A stretch of 40,238 nt of DNA from Verrucomicrobiota bacterium (GTDB lineage Bacteria > Verrucomicrobiota > Verrucomicrobiia > Limisphaerales > SXTU01), in NCBI GenBank assembly GCA_016235545.1, contig JACRKB010000184.1, positions 1 to 40,238 of the forward strand, written 5' to 3'. Shown here one piece after another: positions 22,822 through 31,007 of the stretch (within the stretch, counting starts at the first letter, position 1; each line of letters starts with the position of its first letter). Below the pieces are notes generated by a model. It was given only the letters and a program-made list of their open reading frames with translations. It was not told where the DNA came from and did not search any database. The position numbers were made by a program, and so were the translations under genes.

Positions 22822-24206
22822 GACCCCGCCCCACCGCAGCCTGTGCCGCCGGTTTCCAACCGCCGGTCACTGCTCCCGTCCCCATCCGGAGGAGCTTTCA
22901 AGCCGCCGGCACGCGCTGCTCGGCCACGTTTGCGGTGCTCTTTGCCACACTGTCCACCACGCTTGCCGCCGACGCGGACTGGCCTCGCTTCCGTGGCCCG
23001 AACGGTTCTGGCATCGCCGCCGGCGCGCAGCCACCGACGACTTGGAGCGACGTGCAGAATCTCAAGTGGAAGACCGGGCTGCCCGGACCCGGAACGTCCA
23101 GCCCCATCGCCGTCGGCGACCGTGTGTTTGTGACCTGCTGGTCCGGCCCGGGCGTGACCGGTGGAAAAAACTTGTTGAGCCGTGAGCTGGTCTGCGTGGA
23201 CCGCGAGAGTGGCACGTTGAAATGGGCGAAGTCTGTCGCGGGCGAATCCCCGGTTGATGGATACGAGGGTTACCTGCCTGAGCACGGCTACGCCAGCCAC
23301 ACGCCCACGAGCGATGGCGAACGCGTCTTTGTCTATTACGGACGCGGCGGTGCGGCGGCCTTCGACCTCGATGGGAACCAGCTCTGGCACGTGAGGCTGG
23401 GCAACAGCGCGAACCAGAAGAACTGGGGTTCCGCCGCCAGCCCCGTGCTCTACAAGGACACCGTCATAATCACCGCGTCCGAGGAGGCGCACGCCATCGT
23501 CGCGCTCGACAAGCTGACTGGGAAGGAAGTCTGGCGCGCTCCCGGCTCCGCGCTTGATTACGTCTTCGGCACGCCCGTCCTCGCCGGCACCACCACGCAA
23601 GCAGAGCTGGTCTTTTCGCTGCCGGAAGAGTTGTGGGCGCTGAATCCTGACACCGGCAAGCTCCGCTGGTTTGCCACATCCAGCCTGCCCGGCAACATTG
23701 CGCCCAGCGTCGTCGCGGGCGAGGGAGTCGTCTTCGCGTTCGGCGGTTTCCCGCAGCTCGGCGCGGTCGCGGTGAAGACCGGCGGCAAGGGCGATGTGAC
23801 GAGTTCGCACCGGCTCTGGCAGACGCGCAACAGCACCTACGTCCCCACGCCCGTCTTGCACGAGGGCCGGCTCTACGTCGTGACCGACCAGGGCTTCGCG
23901 CTCTGCCTCGATGCGAAAACCGGCGAGCAAGTCTTCAAGGAACGCCTTCCCGGCGCGAGCGCCACAGGTCGCGGCGGCAAGCCCTTCTACGCCTCGGCTG
24001 TCATGGCGAACGGCCACATCTACGCGGTCAGCCGACGCAACGGCACGTTTGTCATCGAGGCCAGCCCGCACTTCAAGCTCGTCGCTCAAAACTCTCTTGC
24101 CTCCGACTCGACGCAGTTCAACGCCACGCCTGCCCTCAGCGGCAGACAGCTCTTCCTGCGCTCGGACAAATTCCTCTACTGCGTCCAGGCGGGCGCGAAG
24201 CTTTGA
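22818..24206 (+). CDS. PQQ-like beta-propeller secreted protein
   Basis: A 462-residue exported protein; the hydrophobic stretch ATFAVLFATLSTTLAADADW is the likely signal peptide, preceded by a long n-region. The mature part begins DWPRFRGPNGSG, the usual start of planctomycete/verrucomicrobial PQQ-propeller proteins. It continues with repeat units SPIAVGDRVFVTCW, CVDRESGTLKWAKSV, VFVYYGRGGAAAFDLDGNQLW, IVALDKLTGKEVWRA and LYVVTDQGFALCLDAKTGE. The fold is BamB-like/PQQ repeat; no catalytic residues for a PQQ dehydrogenase are clear, so a binding or scaffolding role is as likely as an enzyme. The start overlaps the kinase stop by 4 bases. Confidence 0.88.
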   Translation: MRPRPTAACAAGFQPPVTAPVPIRRSFQAAGTRCSATFAVLFATLSTTLAADADWPRFRGPNGSGIAAGAQPPTTWSDVQNLKWKTGLPGPGTSSPIAVGDRVFVTCWSGPGVTGGKNLLSRELVCVDRESGTLKWAKSVAGESPVDGYEGYLPEHGYASHTPTSDGERVFVYYGRGGAAAFDLDGNQLWHVRLGNSANQKNWGSAASPVLYKDTVIITASEEAHAIVALDKLTGKEVWRAPGSALDYVFGTPVLAGTTTQAELVFSLPEELWALNPDTGKLRWFATSSLPGNIAPSVVAGEGVVFAFGGFPQLGAVAVKTGGKGDVTSSHRLWQTRNSTYVPTPVLHEGRLYVVTDQGFALCLDAKTGEQVFKERLPGASATGRGGKPFYASAVMANGHIYAVSRRNGTFVIEASPHFKLVAQNSLASDSTQFNATPALSGRQLFLRSDKFLYCVQAGAKL

Positions 24207-24231
24207 CTCGCAACCATCAACCAAGCTCCCC

Positions 24232-24933
24232 ATGAAGAAACTCCTGCCATCCCTCATCGCCGCCGCTCTGGGCGTCTCCCTCGTCACCACCTCGGCGCAA
24301 GACAAGCAGCGCCCGCCCCAGGGCCGCGATGGCGGCCAGCCCGGCCAGCCCGGACGGCAGGGCGGTGGCCCCGGCGGACCGGGCGGTGAAGGCGGCTTCC
24401 GCCCGCCCAAACCTCCCATTGAGGCGGCGCTCGATGTCAATGGAGACGGCATCATAGACGCAAAGGAACTCGCCGCCGCCGCCGCCGCGCTCAAGAGGCT
24501 CGACAAGAACGGCGACGGACAACTTACCGAGGACGAGTATCGTCCAGCGCGCCCGCAGGCTGGGCCGGGTGGACAAGGTGGACAGGGCGGCTTCGGTGGC
24601 CAACGCGGCAGCCCCGGACAAGGCGGCGGCCCCGGAGAGAAAGGCGGCGAGCCACGTCGCCCCGAAGGTCAGCCGGGCGGTGGCGGTGGACCGGGTGACA
24701 AGCCCGGCGCTGATAGCGACTTCATCACGCGCCTCTTCCAGAACGACAAGAACAAGGACGGCAAGCTGACGAAGGACGAGCTGCCCGAGGCAATGCAAGG
24801 CATCTTCGAGCGGGCGGACGTGAACCGCGACGGGGCGATTGACCGCAAGGAAGCGGAGGCACTCGCCGCGCGCATGAAGCAGCGCGGCGGAAGCCCGGGC
24901 AACGACGGCAAGCGGCCGCCGTTGGAGAAGTGA
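24232..24933 (+). CDS. Secreted Gly-rich EF-hand protein
   Basis: A 233-residue exported protein: signal peptide KKLLPSLIAAALGVSLVTTSAQ, then collagen-like Gly/Pro/Gln-rich linkers and four EF-hand loops in two pairs: DVNGDGIIDAKE, DKNGDGQLTEDE, NDKNKDGKLTKDE and DVNRDGAIDRKE. It should bind calcium outside the cytoplasm. Secreted EF-hand proteins are abundant in this phylum, often beside PQQ-propeller proteins as here. The exact function is unknown. It starts 25 bases after the PQQ gene stop and may belong to the same operon. Confidence 0.9.
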   Translation: MKKLLPSLIAAALGVSLVTTSAQDKQRPPQGRDGGQPGQPGRQGGGPGGPGGEGGFRPPKPPIEAALDVNGDGIIDAKELAAAAAALKRLDKNGDGQLTEDEYRPARPQAGPGGQGGQGGFGGQRGSPGQGGGPGEKGGEPRRPEGQPGGGGGPGDKPGADSDFITRLFQNDKNKDGKLTKDELPEAMQGIFERADVNRDGAIDRKEAEALAARMKQRGGSPGNDGKRPPLEK

Positions 24934-25003
24934 GTTGTGGCGGCGCTCTGTGAGCGCTGTCGCCCGGCCCGGCGGTCACAGGCCTCCGCCCCAAAAAGAA
25001 GTT

Positions 25004-26422
25004 GTGTCAACACCCGTCATCACCATTGCGCAGATGCGCGGGTGGGAGCAGACCACCTGGGCAACCGGCTTGTCCGAGGAGTCGGTGATGCGGCGCGCGG
25101 GACAGGCGGTCGCGCGCTGCGCGCTGCGGATGACGCGGCCCGGCGCGGAGATTCTCGTCCTCGCTGGCAAGGGCCACAACGGCGACGACGCGCGCTTCGC
25201 CGCCGAGCACCTGGCCGGGCGGACGGTGCGCCTGGTGAACGTGACCGACCCGGCGGCGGCAGTGACGGAGGTGCGTGACTTCGCCGGAGCGTTGCTCGTG
25301 GACGGGCTGTTCGGCATCGGCTTGAGCCGGGCGCTGGAGGGCGGGTGGCTGCGGCTGGTGCAGGCGTTGAACCAGTCGCGTGTCCCGATCCTCGCGGTGG
25401 ATGTGCCGTCCGGCTTGAACGCAGACACGGGCGAGCCGCTCGGCGACGCGGTGCGTGCGAGCGTGACGGTGACGTTTGGCGCGATGAAACAAGGGCTGTT
25501 GTTTGCGCAGGCCGCGTCGTTCACCGGACAGATGGAGGTGGCGGCGGACATCGGGCTGGTGACTTGTCCCTTCAAGACTGAGTTGAACTGGACCGAGCCC
25601 GAGGATTTCGCGCACTTCCCGCCGCCGCGTCCGGTGGAGGGGCACAAGGGAACCTTCGGCCATCTCGCCATCTTCTCGGGGAGCCATGGCTATCACGGCG
25701 CAGCAGTGCTGGCCGCGCGCGGGGCGCTGCGGGCGATGCCGGGGCTGGTGAGCGTGTTCTCGACGGAGCGCGCGTATCCGCTCGTCGCGGCGCAGCTCGC
25801 GCAGGCAATGGTGCATCCGTGGACACCTGCAACGCCGTTGCCGAAGTCGTGCTCCGCGATTCTGATTGGCCCCGGTCTCGCGGGCGTGGACGTGCCGAAG
25901 CAACTGGTTCAGGAATCTGGTCGTCTCTGGCACGAGTCGCCGCTGCCGGTCATCGCGGACGCGAGCGCGTTGTCGTGGCTGCCGCCGGGGCCGACGCCCG
26001 CTGGCGCGGTGCGCGTGGTCACGCCGCATCCCGGCGAGGCGGCGGCGATGCTGGGCATCGCGAAGGCCGGCATGCTCTCCGACCGCGCGGAGACACTGCG
26101 GGAGATCGCGCGGACGCATGGCGGTTGCTGGGTGGTGCTGAAGGGCCGGCACACGCTCGTCGGTCACGGGCAGGGCGAGTTGTCAGTGAATTCCTCCGGC
26201 AATCCGCAGCTCGCGCAGGGCGGCAGTGGCGACGTGCTGGCGGGCTATCTCGGCGGCTGGCTCGCGCAACCGCGTCTGCACGACGACACGGGTTTGCTCA
26301 TCCGACACGCGGTTTGGGAGCATGGCCATGCGGCGGATTTGTTGTCGGCACGGCTGCGGGCGTGGGAGATGTCGGAGCTGGTCGAGCTGCTTGGCAACTC
26401 GGAGCTGGCTGGCCAGAGATGA
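25004..26422 (+). CDS. nnrDE: Bifunctional NAD(P)H-hydrate epimerase / dehydratase
   Basis: A 472-residue two-domain repair enzyme. The N-terminal YjeF_N epimerase domain (about 1-200) has TIAQMRGWEQ, LVLAGKGHNGDDAR and VDGLFGIGLSR; the C-terminal ADP-dependent dehydratase domain (about 215-470) has KGTFGHLAIFSGSHGYHGAAVLAARG, VVTPHPGEAAAMLG and the nucleotide motif QGGSGDVLAGYLGG. Together they reverse hydration damage of NADH and NADPH. I place the start at the GTG at 25004, after an AAAAAGAAG purine stretch; the in-frame ATG further upstream would add 23 residues with no similarity. The gene follows the EF-hand gene by 70 bases. Confidence 0.93.
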   Translation: MSTPVITIAQMRGWEQTTWATGLSEESVMRRAGQAVARCALRMTRPGAEILVLAGKGHNGDDARFAAEHLAGRTVRLVNVTDPAAAVTEVRDFAGALLVDGLFGIGLSRALEGGWLRLVQALNQSRVPILAVDVPSGLNADTGEPLGDAVRASVTVTFGAMKQGLLFAQAASFTGQMEVAADIGLVTCPFKTELNWTEPEDFAHFPPPRPVEGHKGTFGHLAIFSGSHGYHGAAVLAARGALRAMPGLVSVFSTERAYPLVAAQLAQAMVHPWTPATPLPKSCSAILIGPGLAGVDVPKQLVQESGRLWHESPLPVIADASALSWLPPGPTPAGAVRVVTPHPGEAAAMLGIAKAGMLSDRAETLREIARTHGGCWVVLKGRHTLVGHGQGELSVNSSGNPQLAQGGSGDVLAGYLGGWLAQPRLHDDTGLLIRHAVWEHGHAADLLSARLRAWEMSELVELLGNSELAGQR

Positions 26423-26609
26423 ACGGCCCCACGAAACTTTACCGGGTTAAGACACCGTCTTTTTGCTCGCCTTCCGCGCTGTAAAATGAATCCTCTGCGA
26501 ATCAATCATAGCGTGGCTGAAACCCAATTTCTGACTGCAACAATGAACAGTCTGTGCTTGCCCAAGCCAATTTGAAGCGGCCGCCCCAACGGCCACACAA
26601 CCACCCAAC

Positions 26610-27068
26610 ATGGACCCCACAGCTCAACCGCACGCAGGCACCGCCGACAAAAAAGCCCCGCCACCACCGAAGCAGGAGGTTCACTGGCACAAGGCTCTGT
26701 TTTGGAATGCTCTGGGATTCATCACCATCGTCATGGTCCTGTGGGCCGACAAGCTGTTCGGTGTCTGGGAGCACCTTGGCGTGAGCGAGGAGAACCAGGA
26801 AACCTATCTCGAGGTCGCGGCGAAGTCCGGCGTCGTCATCCTGCTGTGGATTTTCTCAGCCTACAAAATCTACCTCATCGTCTCGCGGTTGAGCTACCTG
26901 GAGTCCTTCCTCCATGTGTGCGCGTGGTGCCGGAAGATCGAGGCGGAGAACAAATGGCTGACGGTGGAACAGCACTTCGCCCAGCAGACCGGCGTGAAGG
27001 CCTCGCACGGCATCTGCCCGGAATGCGCCAAAAAACTGGAGCAGGAGTATTCGCAGCCGCCGGGTTGA
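26610..27068 (+). CDS. Two-TM membrane protein with CxxC zinc-ribbon tail
   Basis: A 152-residue protein of no named family. After a Pro/Lys-rich N-terminus it has two membrane segments, about 30-51 (LFWNALGFITIVMVLWADKL) and 74-94 (GVVILLWIFSAYKIYLIVSRL). The cytoplasmic tail carries C104, C107 (HVCAWCRKIE) and C136, C139 (SHGICPEC), spaced 28 residues apart. This two-knuckle 'CxxC...SHGICPxC' module is the one often found at the end of sensor proteins and is likely to bind zinc. Here it is tethered directly to the membrane without a kinase; the hybrid kinase gene lies just downstream on the other strand. The start codon 26610 follows a spacer of about 190 bases in which I see no gene. Confidence 0.75.
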   Translation: MDPTAQPHAGTADKKAPPPPKQEVHWHKALFWNALGFITIVMVLWADKLFGVWEHLGVSEENQETYLEVAAKSGVVILLWIFSAYKIYLIVSRLSYLESFLHVCAWCRKIEAENKWLTVEQHFAQQTGVKASHGICPECAKKLEQEYSQPPG

Positions 27069-27084
27069 TCCAACGGGGAGATTG

Positions 27085-27159
27085 ATAAGGAGAGCACGAG
27101 GGCAGGAGGAATGATGAGCGGAGGCACCGCGTCTTTTCCTGCTTTCCTGCTCTCCTTAT
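27085..27159. repeat. Inverted pair, unit GCAGGAAA-type (period 8)
   Basis: The left arm (27085-27110) and right arm (27134-27159) are 26-base inverted copies, 21 of 26 matching, starting ATAAGGAGAGCA and containing two 8-base steps of GCAGGA-x-x. It sits between two convergent genes. It is the same family as 38596-38676. Confidence 0.85.
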
Positions 27160-27185
27160 AGGTTTCCTCCCCCTTCGTCGGGATT

Positions 27186-28457
27186 TCAGCCGACCTCCAC
27201 CGGCAGGAACACTGTGAAGGTTGTTCCATGTCCGGGTTCGCTTTCCACCCGGATGCCACCTTTGGCCTGTGACACCAGCCGGCGGACGATCGCCAGCCCC
27301 AGCCCCGTGCCCTCGCCCGGGGCCTTGGTGGTGAAGTAGCTCTCGAAGATTTTTTGAAGGACTTGATTGGGTATGCCCGGTCCGTTGTCGCTCACGCGCA
27401 GTGCAATCATCGGCGGCTCGTTGACGAAGCTCTCACGGTTGGCGAACGCGCTGCACGGGGAGTCGGCCAGCGCCGCGGGGGGGACCGCGTCGTCGAGATA
27501 CTCGCCAAAGACCTCGACGTGCAGGGGATTGGGAGAGGCTTGAAACGCGTTTGTGATGAGGTTCAACAGGACCTGGATCAGGTCCGTCCCGTTCATGCGC
27601 AGGGTGAGGTCGGCTGGCATGAGCTGGACGGAAAGCTGGTGGCGCTTGCCGCTGGGGTGTGAGCGAAGCAGCTCGCGCACGTCTGTCAGGACCTGGTTGA
27701 GCCGCACGGCCTGCCGTTGTGTGGACCGCTCGCGGGCGTAGTTGAGATAGCGGCGCGAAATCTCCATGCAGCGCGCGACTTGGAGGTTCACGCGGTCGAG
27801 CTGTTCCTTCACGGCATGGGGCGCCCCGCCGCGTGTGGCCTCCAGGTCCATGCTCACCATCTGCAGCATCACCGAGACGGCGGTGAGAGGGCTGCCGATG
27901 TCGTGCATGACGCTGGCGTAAATCTCGTTCTGCGAGCGCGCCATCTCGCCCTGCAACTGTTGCTTCCTCAGTTCTTCCTGAAGTTCCTGGACGCGCCGCG
28001 AGCCATCGGTCATCGCCTCGTTCAGCGTGCGCCGTTTCACGGCGTTGGCGACGGCGTCGCGCAGGACGGTGATTTCGAAGGGCTTGTTCAGGTAGTCACA
28101 CGCGCCTTGGCGGAGGGCCTGCCGCAAGGTGTCCGGCGTCTCGTAGGCCGTGAGCATCACCACCTCGATGCGCGGGTCGAGATTCTTGAGGTGGCCGAGC
28201 AATTCCGTGCCGGACATGCCAGCCATGCGGATGTCCAGCACGGCGGCGTCCACGCGGCGGCTCTTGGCGATCTCCAGCGCCTCGGTGCCACTGCTGGCCA
28301 GCACCACATCGTAAAGCTCCTTGAAGACGATGCGCAGGGACTGGCGCGGCCCATCCTCGTCGTCCACCACCAGCAGCGTGGGGCGCGGCGCGGAGGCTTC
28401 AGAAACGATAGCCGACCGAAGCGGTGAGGGCGTGGCTGAGGAATGAATAGCGACCAT
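27186..28457 (-). CDS. Response regulator-histidine kinase hybrid
   Basis: A 423-residue soluble protein with the order receiver then kinase. The receiver has LLVVDDEDGPRQSL, VDAAVLDIRMAGMSGTELL and YLNKPFEITVLRDAV. A linker coiled coil (VQELQEELRKQQLQGEMARSQ) leads to a HisKA motif with the phospho-acceptor His in ASVMHDIGSPLTAVS, then the ATPase boxes LNLITNAFQ, LRVSDNGPGIPNQVLQ and GEGTGLGLAIVRR. It receives from another kinase or regulates its own activity. I take the ATG at 28457; it lies inside the end of the FadL-like gene, giving a 59-base overlap, and the longer ORF upstream is antisense/out of context. Co-transcription with FadL is likely. Confidence 0.88.
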   Translation of the reverse strand: MVAIHSSATPSPLRSAIVSEASAPRPTLLVVDDEDGPRQSLRIVFKELYDVVLASSGTEALEIAKSRRVDAAVLDIRMAGMSGTELLGHLKNLDPRIEVVMLTAYETPDTLRQALRQGACDYLNKPFEITVLRDAVANAVKRRTLNEAMTDGSRRVQELQEELRKQQLQGEMARSQNEIYASVMHDIGSPLTAVSVMLQMVSMDLEATRGGAPHAVKEQLDRVNLQVARCMEISRRYLNYARERSTQRQAVRLNQVLTDVRELLRSHPSGKRHQLSVQLMPADLTLRMNGTDLIQVLLNLITNAFQASPNPLHVEVFGEYLDDAVPPAALADSPCSAFANRESFVNEPPMIALRVSDNGPGIPNQVLQKIFESYFTTKAPGEGTGLGLAIVRRLVSQAKGGIRVESEPGHGTTFTVFLPVEVG

Positions 28458-29694
28458 TGGCAGTGGCTGATGGGGGTGGAAACGCGAGTGGAAAGGCCAG
28501 CGTGTTGCCGGCCACGGTTCTGCTGGGTCCCCAAGCCAACTGATATGCCACATCCCAGCTCACGCGGGTTTGCTGGCGTCCGACTCCAAGACTGAAGATG
28601 TGCCGGTCCGAGTCCGGCACGAGCGGCGAGAAGTTTGCATCCGGCACCGAGTTCTCGCTGAAGATGTAGCCCGCGCTCGCGTGCCAGCCGCCCTCGAAGC
28701 GGCGTGTCACGCCGAACTCGTAGAACCAGCTCGAGCGCCAGTTGAACGGCGCGGGAAACGTGCCGGCGGGCTGCACGAAGTTCACCGTGGTCAGCCGGCT
28801 CCACTCGGTCCAGTCCGCGTTGAACTCCAGGTTCCAGCCCGGCGTCGGGCGGAACGAGTAGCCAAAGACGATGTGGCGCGGGAAGGGAATCCGAGCGTTC
28901 GCCGCGCCGGTCACATCGAAGGCTGCCACCCCCGTGCCGGTGGTGGTCGAGGAGCCGGAGAAATTCTGCGTCGTCGGGCTGCGGTAGTTCACGCCCACGG
29001 AGTGCTGCTTCATAGGCTGCCAGAGCAGTCCCAGGTTGAAGCCCGCGTCGATGTCCTCGCCCTTGAAGCGGTTCACGCTGGCGGGCGCGCCAGTGATTGC
29101 CTGCTGGCGGATTTCCATGTTCGCGTAGTTCAGCGTCAGCCCGGCGGCGAGGGACAAGGTGGGATGCACCTGCCACGCCGCGACCGGGTTCAGCGACATA
29201 TGGGTCATCTTGCCAAACACCGGGCCGAACACCGGGTTGGCCGGCCATTCCAGCGCCAGGCCGTATGGCGCGTAAAGCCCCACCCCGAAGGCCAGCGGCT
29301 GCTCCTTCATCCCGTAGGCGTAGTAAAACTGCGGCGCAAACTCCACGCGGCCCCTCGTCCTGAACTCCGCGCCCGCAGGTGACGTGAACTCGGACTTAAG
29401 CGCGATGGAATATCCGCCGATGCGCAGGTGATGGCCCTCCAATTGCGTCAGTCCGGCCGGGTTGTAAAAAATGGCGGAAGGATTGTCCGCCGTCGCGGCG
29501 AAGGCATTTCCCCGCGCCGTGGCGAATGGATCCTGGTCAGCGATGCGGATGCCCAGCGCCCATGCGGGCGCTGCGGCACCGCCCACGCACAATCCGCCCA
29601 GCACTGCCAACGTCGCTTGTCTGCTCAAGACAGGTGGAAACACGCCGCGAGTCTTCGTCAGAAGCTGGCGACGCGGCAAGCAGGATTTCCGCAC
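28399..29694 (-). CDS. FadL/OmpP1-type outer-membrane hydrophobe transporter
   Basis: A 431-residue outer-membrane beta-barrel. A likely signal peptide is TLAVLGGLCVGGAAAPAWAL, followed by the FadL N-terminal hatch ATARGNAFAATADNPSAIFY and NPAGLTQLEGHHLRIGGY. Later strands alternate hydrophobic residues and end in an aromatic F (ALTASVGYRF), the classic barrel C-terminus. It would import hydrophobic compounds such as fatty acids or aromatics. No ATG lies in a sensible place; I choose the GTG at 29694 (TTG at 29679 is an alternative). The open frame continues far upstream, but that part is antisense to the adenylate cyclase gene. The stop is inside the hybrid kinase's N-terminal codons. Confidence 0.88.
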   Translation of the reverse strand: MRKSCLPRRQLLTKTRGVFPPVLSRQATLAVLGGLCVGGAAAPAWALGIRIADQDPFATARGNAFAATADNPSAIFYNPAGLTQLEGHHLRIGGYSIALKSEFTSPAGAEFRTRGRVEFAPQFYYAYGMKEQPLAFGVGLYAPYGLALEWPANPVFGPVFGKMTHMSLNPVAAWQVHPTLSLAAGLTLNYANMEIRQQAITGAPASVNRFKGEDIDAGFNLGLLWQPMKQHSVGVNYRSPTTQNFSGSSTTTGTGVAAFDVTGAANARIPFPRHIVFGYSFRPTPGWNLEFNADWTEWSRLTTVNFVQPAGTFPAPFNWRSSWFYEFGVTRRFEGGWHASAGYIFSENSVPDANFSPLVPDSDRHIFSLGVGRQQTRVSWDVAYQLAWGPSRTVAGNTLAFPLAFPPPSATANGRYSFLSHALTASVGYRF

Positions 29695-29775
29695 GGTTGA
29701 ATTTGGCTGACTGCCCGGCGCGTCCGTGCCAAGGATTTGCCGCGCGACCAAACGTCCGCCACCCGGAGAAACAAG

Positions 29776-30996
29776 ATGGAAATGGCCCCCAACTGCCCGC
29801 CCTCGACGAACGAGGAGACCAGCACCTTCCGCCTGCTGCGGCAGGCGGCGCAGGGCGGCCTCTCCCCTGAGCAGGCGATCCAGTTGCAGCGCGCCACCTC
29901 CGACGCGCTGGGCCATCAGGCCGCCATCCTCGTCGTGGACGACGACGACCCGATGCGCATGGTGCTCATGCTCACGCTCCGCGCGCTGGGCTACCAGAAT
30001 CTCGCCGAGGCCGCCGACGGCGAAGCTGCGCTGGCCGCGCTGCGCGACCGGGATTTTGACCTGCTCGTGTCGGACATCCAGATGCCCGGCATGGACGGCT
30101 TCGCCCTGCTGACGGCCATCAAGAGCGACCCGTTCCTGCGTCATCTGCCCGTCATCGTCGCCTCCGGCATGAACGAGCTGGAGGCCGTCGCGCGCTGCAT
30201 CGAGATGGGCGCCGAGGACTTCCTGCCCAAGCCCGTCAACTCCACCATCCTGCGCGCGCGCGTCACCGCCTCGCTCGAACGCAAGCGCCTGCGCGACCTC
30301 GAACGCCTCCGCCTCATCGAGCTGCAGCAGGAAAAACAGCTCCTCGAAATCGAAAAGGAAAAATCCGAGCGCCTCCTGCTCAACATCCTCCCGCTCGCCA
30401 TCGCCGAGCGCCTCAAGCACGGCGAGCGCACCATCGCCGACAGCTTCGCAGAGGTCACCGTCCTCTTCGCCGACATCGTCAACTTCACCACGCTCGCCAA
30501 CCTGACGGACTCGGGGGAGCTGGTCGCGCTGCTCAACGACCTCTTCTCCCGCTTCGACCAGCTCACCGAGCGGCACGGGCTGGAGAAAATCAAGACCATC
30601 GGCGACAGCTACCTCGTCGTGGGCGGCCTGCCGGTGCCGACCGCCGACCATGCCGAGGTCGTGGCGGCGATGGCGTTGGAGATGCTGGCCGCCACCGCCG
30701 ACCTCAACCGCGAGCGCGGCACCAGCCTCGCGCTCCGCATCGGGCTGAACACCGGCCCCGTCGTGGCCGGGGTCATCGGGCGCAAGAAATTCACCTACGA
30801 CCTCTGGGGCGCGACAGTCAACCTCGCCAGCCGGATGCAATCCTCCGGCGTCCCAGGCCACGTCCACATCTCCGAGGGCACCCGCCTCCTCCTCGGCGAC
30901 AAGTTCCCCGTCACCGCGCGCGGCACCGTCCTGTGCAAGGGCCTCGGCGAAGTGCGCTCGTATCTGCTGGAGGGGAAGAAGGACGAAGCTGGGTGA
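29776..30996 (+). CDS. Receiver-adenylate cyclase (class III)
   Basis: A 406-residue cytoplasmic enzyme. N-terminal receiver domain: ILVVDDDDPMRMVLML, phospho-acceptor Asp in FDLLVSDIQMPGMDG and the Lys of DFLPKPVNST. A coiled coil (about 170-210, LERLRLIELQQEKQLLEIE) links it to a class III cyclase domain with VTVLFADIVNFTTLA (metal Asp), KIKTIGDSYLVVGG and GLNTGPVVAGVIGRKKFTYDLWGATVNLASRM. Lys in KTIGD and Asp in YDLWG are the adenine-specifying residues in this family, so the product should be cAMP rather than cGMP. I prefer the ATG at 29776 over the upstream one at 29737. Divergent from the FadL gene; it should be switched by a phosphorelay. Confidence 0.9.
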   Translation: MEMAPNCPPSTNEETSTFRLLRQAAQGGLSPEQAIQLQRATSDALGHQAAILVVDDDDPMRMVLMLTLRALGYQNLAEAADGEAALAALRDRDFDLLVSDIQMPGMDGFALLTAIKSDPFLRHLPVIVASGMNELEAVARCIEMGAEDFLPKPVNSTILRARVTASLERKRLRDLERLRLIELQQEKQLLEIEKEKSERLLLNILPLAIAERLKHGERTIADSFAEVTVLFADIVNFTTLANLTDSGELVALLNDLFSRFDQLTERHGLEKIKTIGDSYLVVGGLPVPTADHAEVVAAMALEMLAATADLNRERGTSLALRIGLNTGPVVAGVIGRKKFTYDLWGATVNLASRMQSSGVPGHVHISEGTRLLLGDKFPVTARGTVLCKGLGEVRSYLLEGKKDEAG

Positions 30997-31007
30997 GGGA
31001 ATCATCC

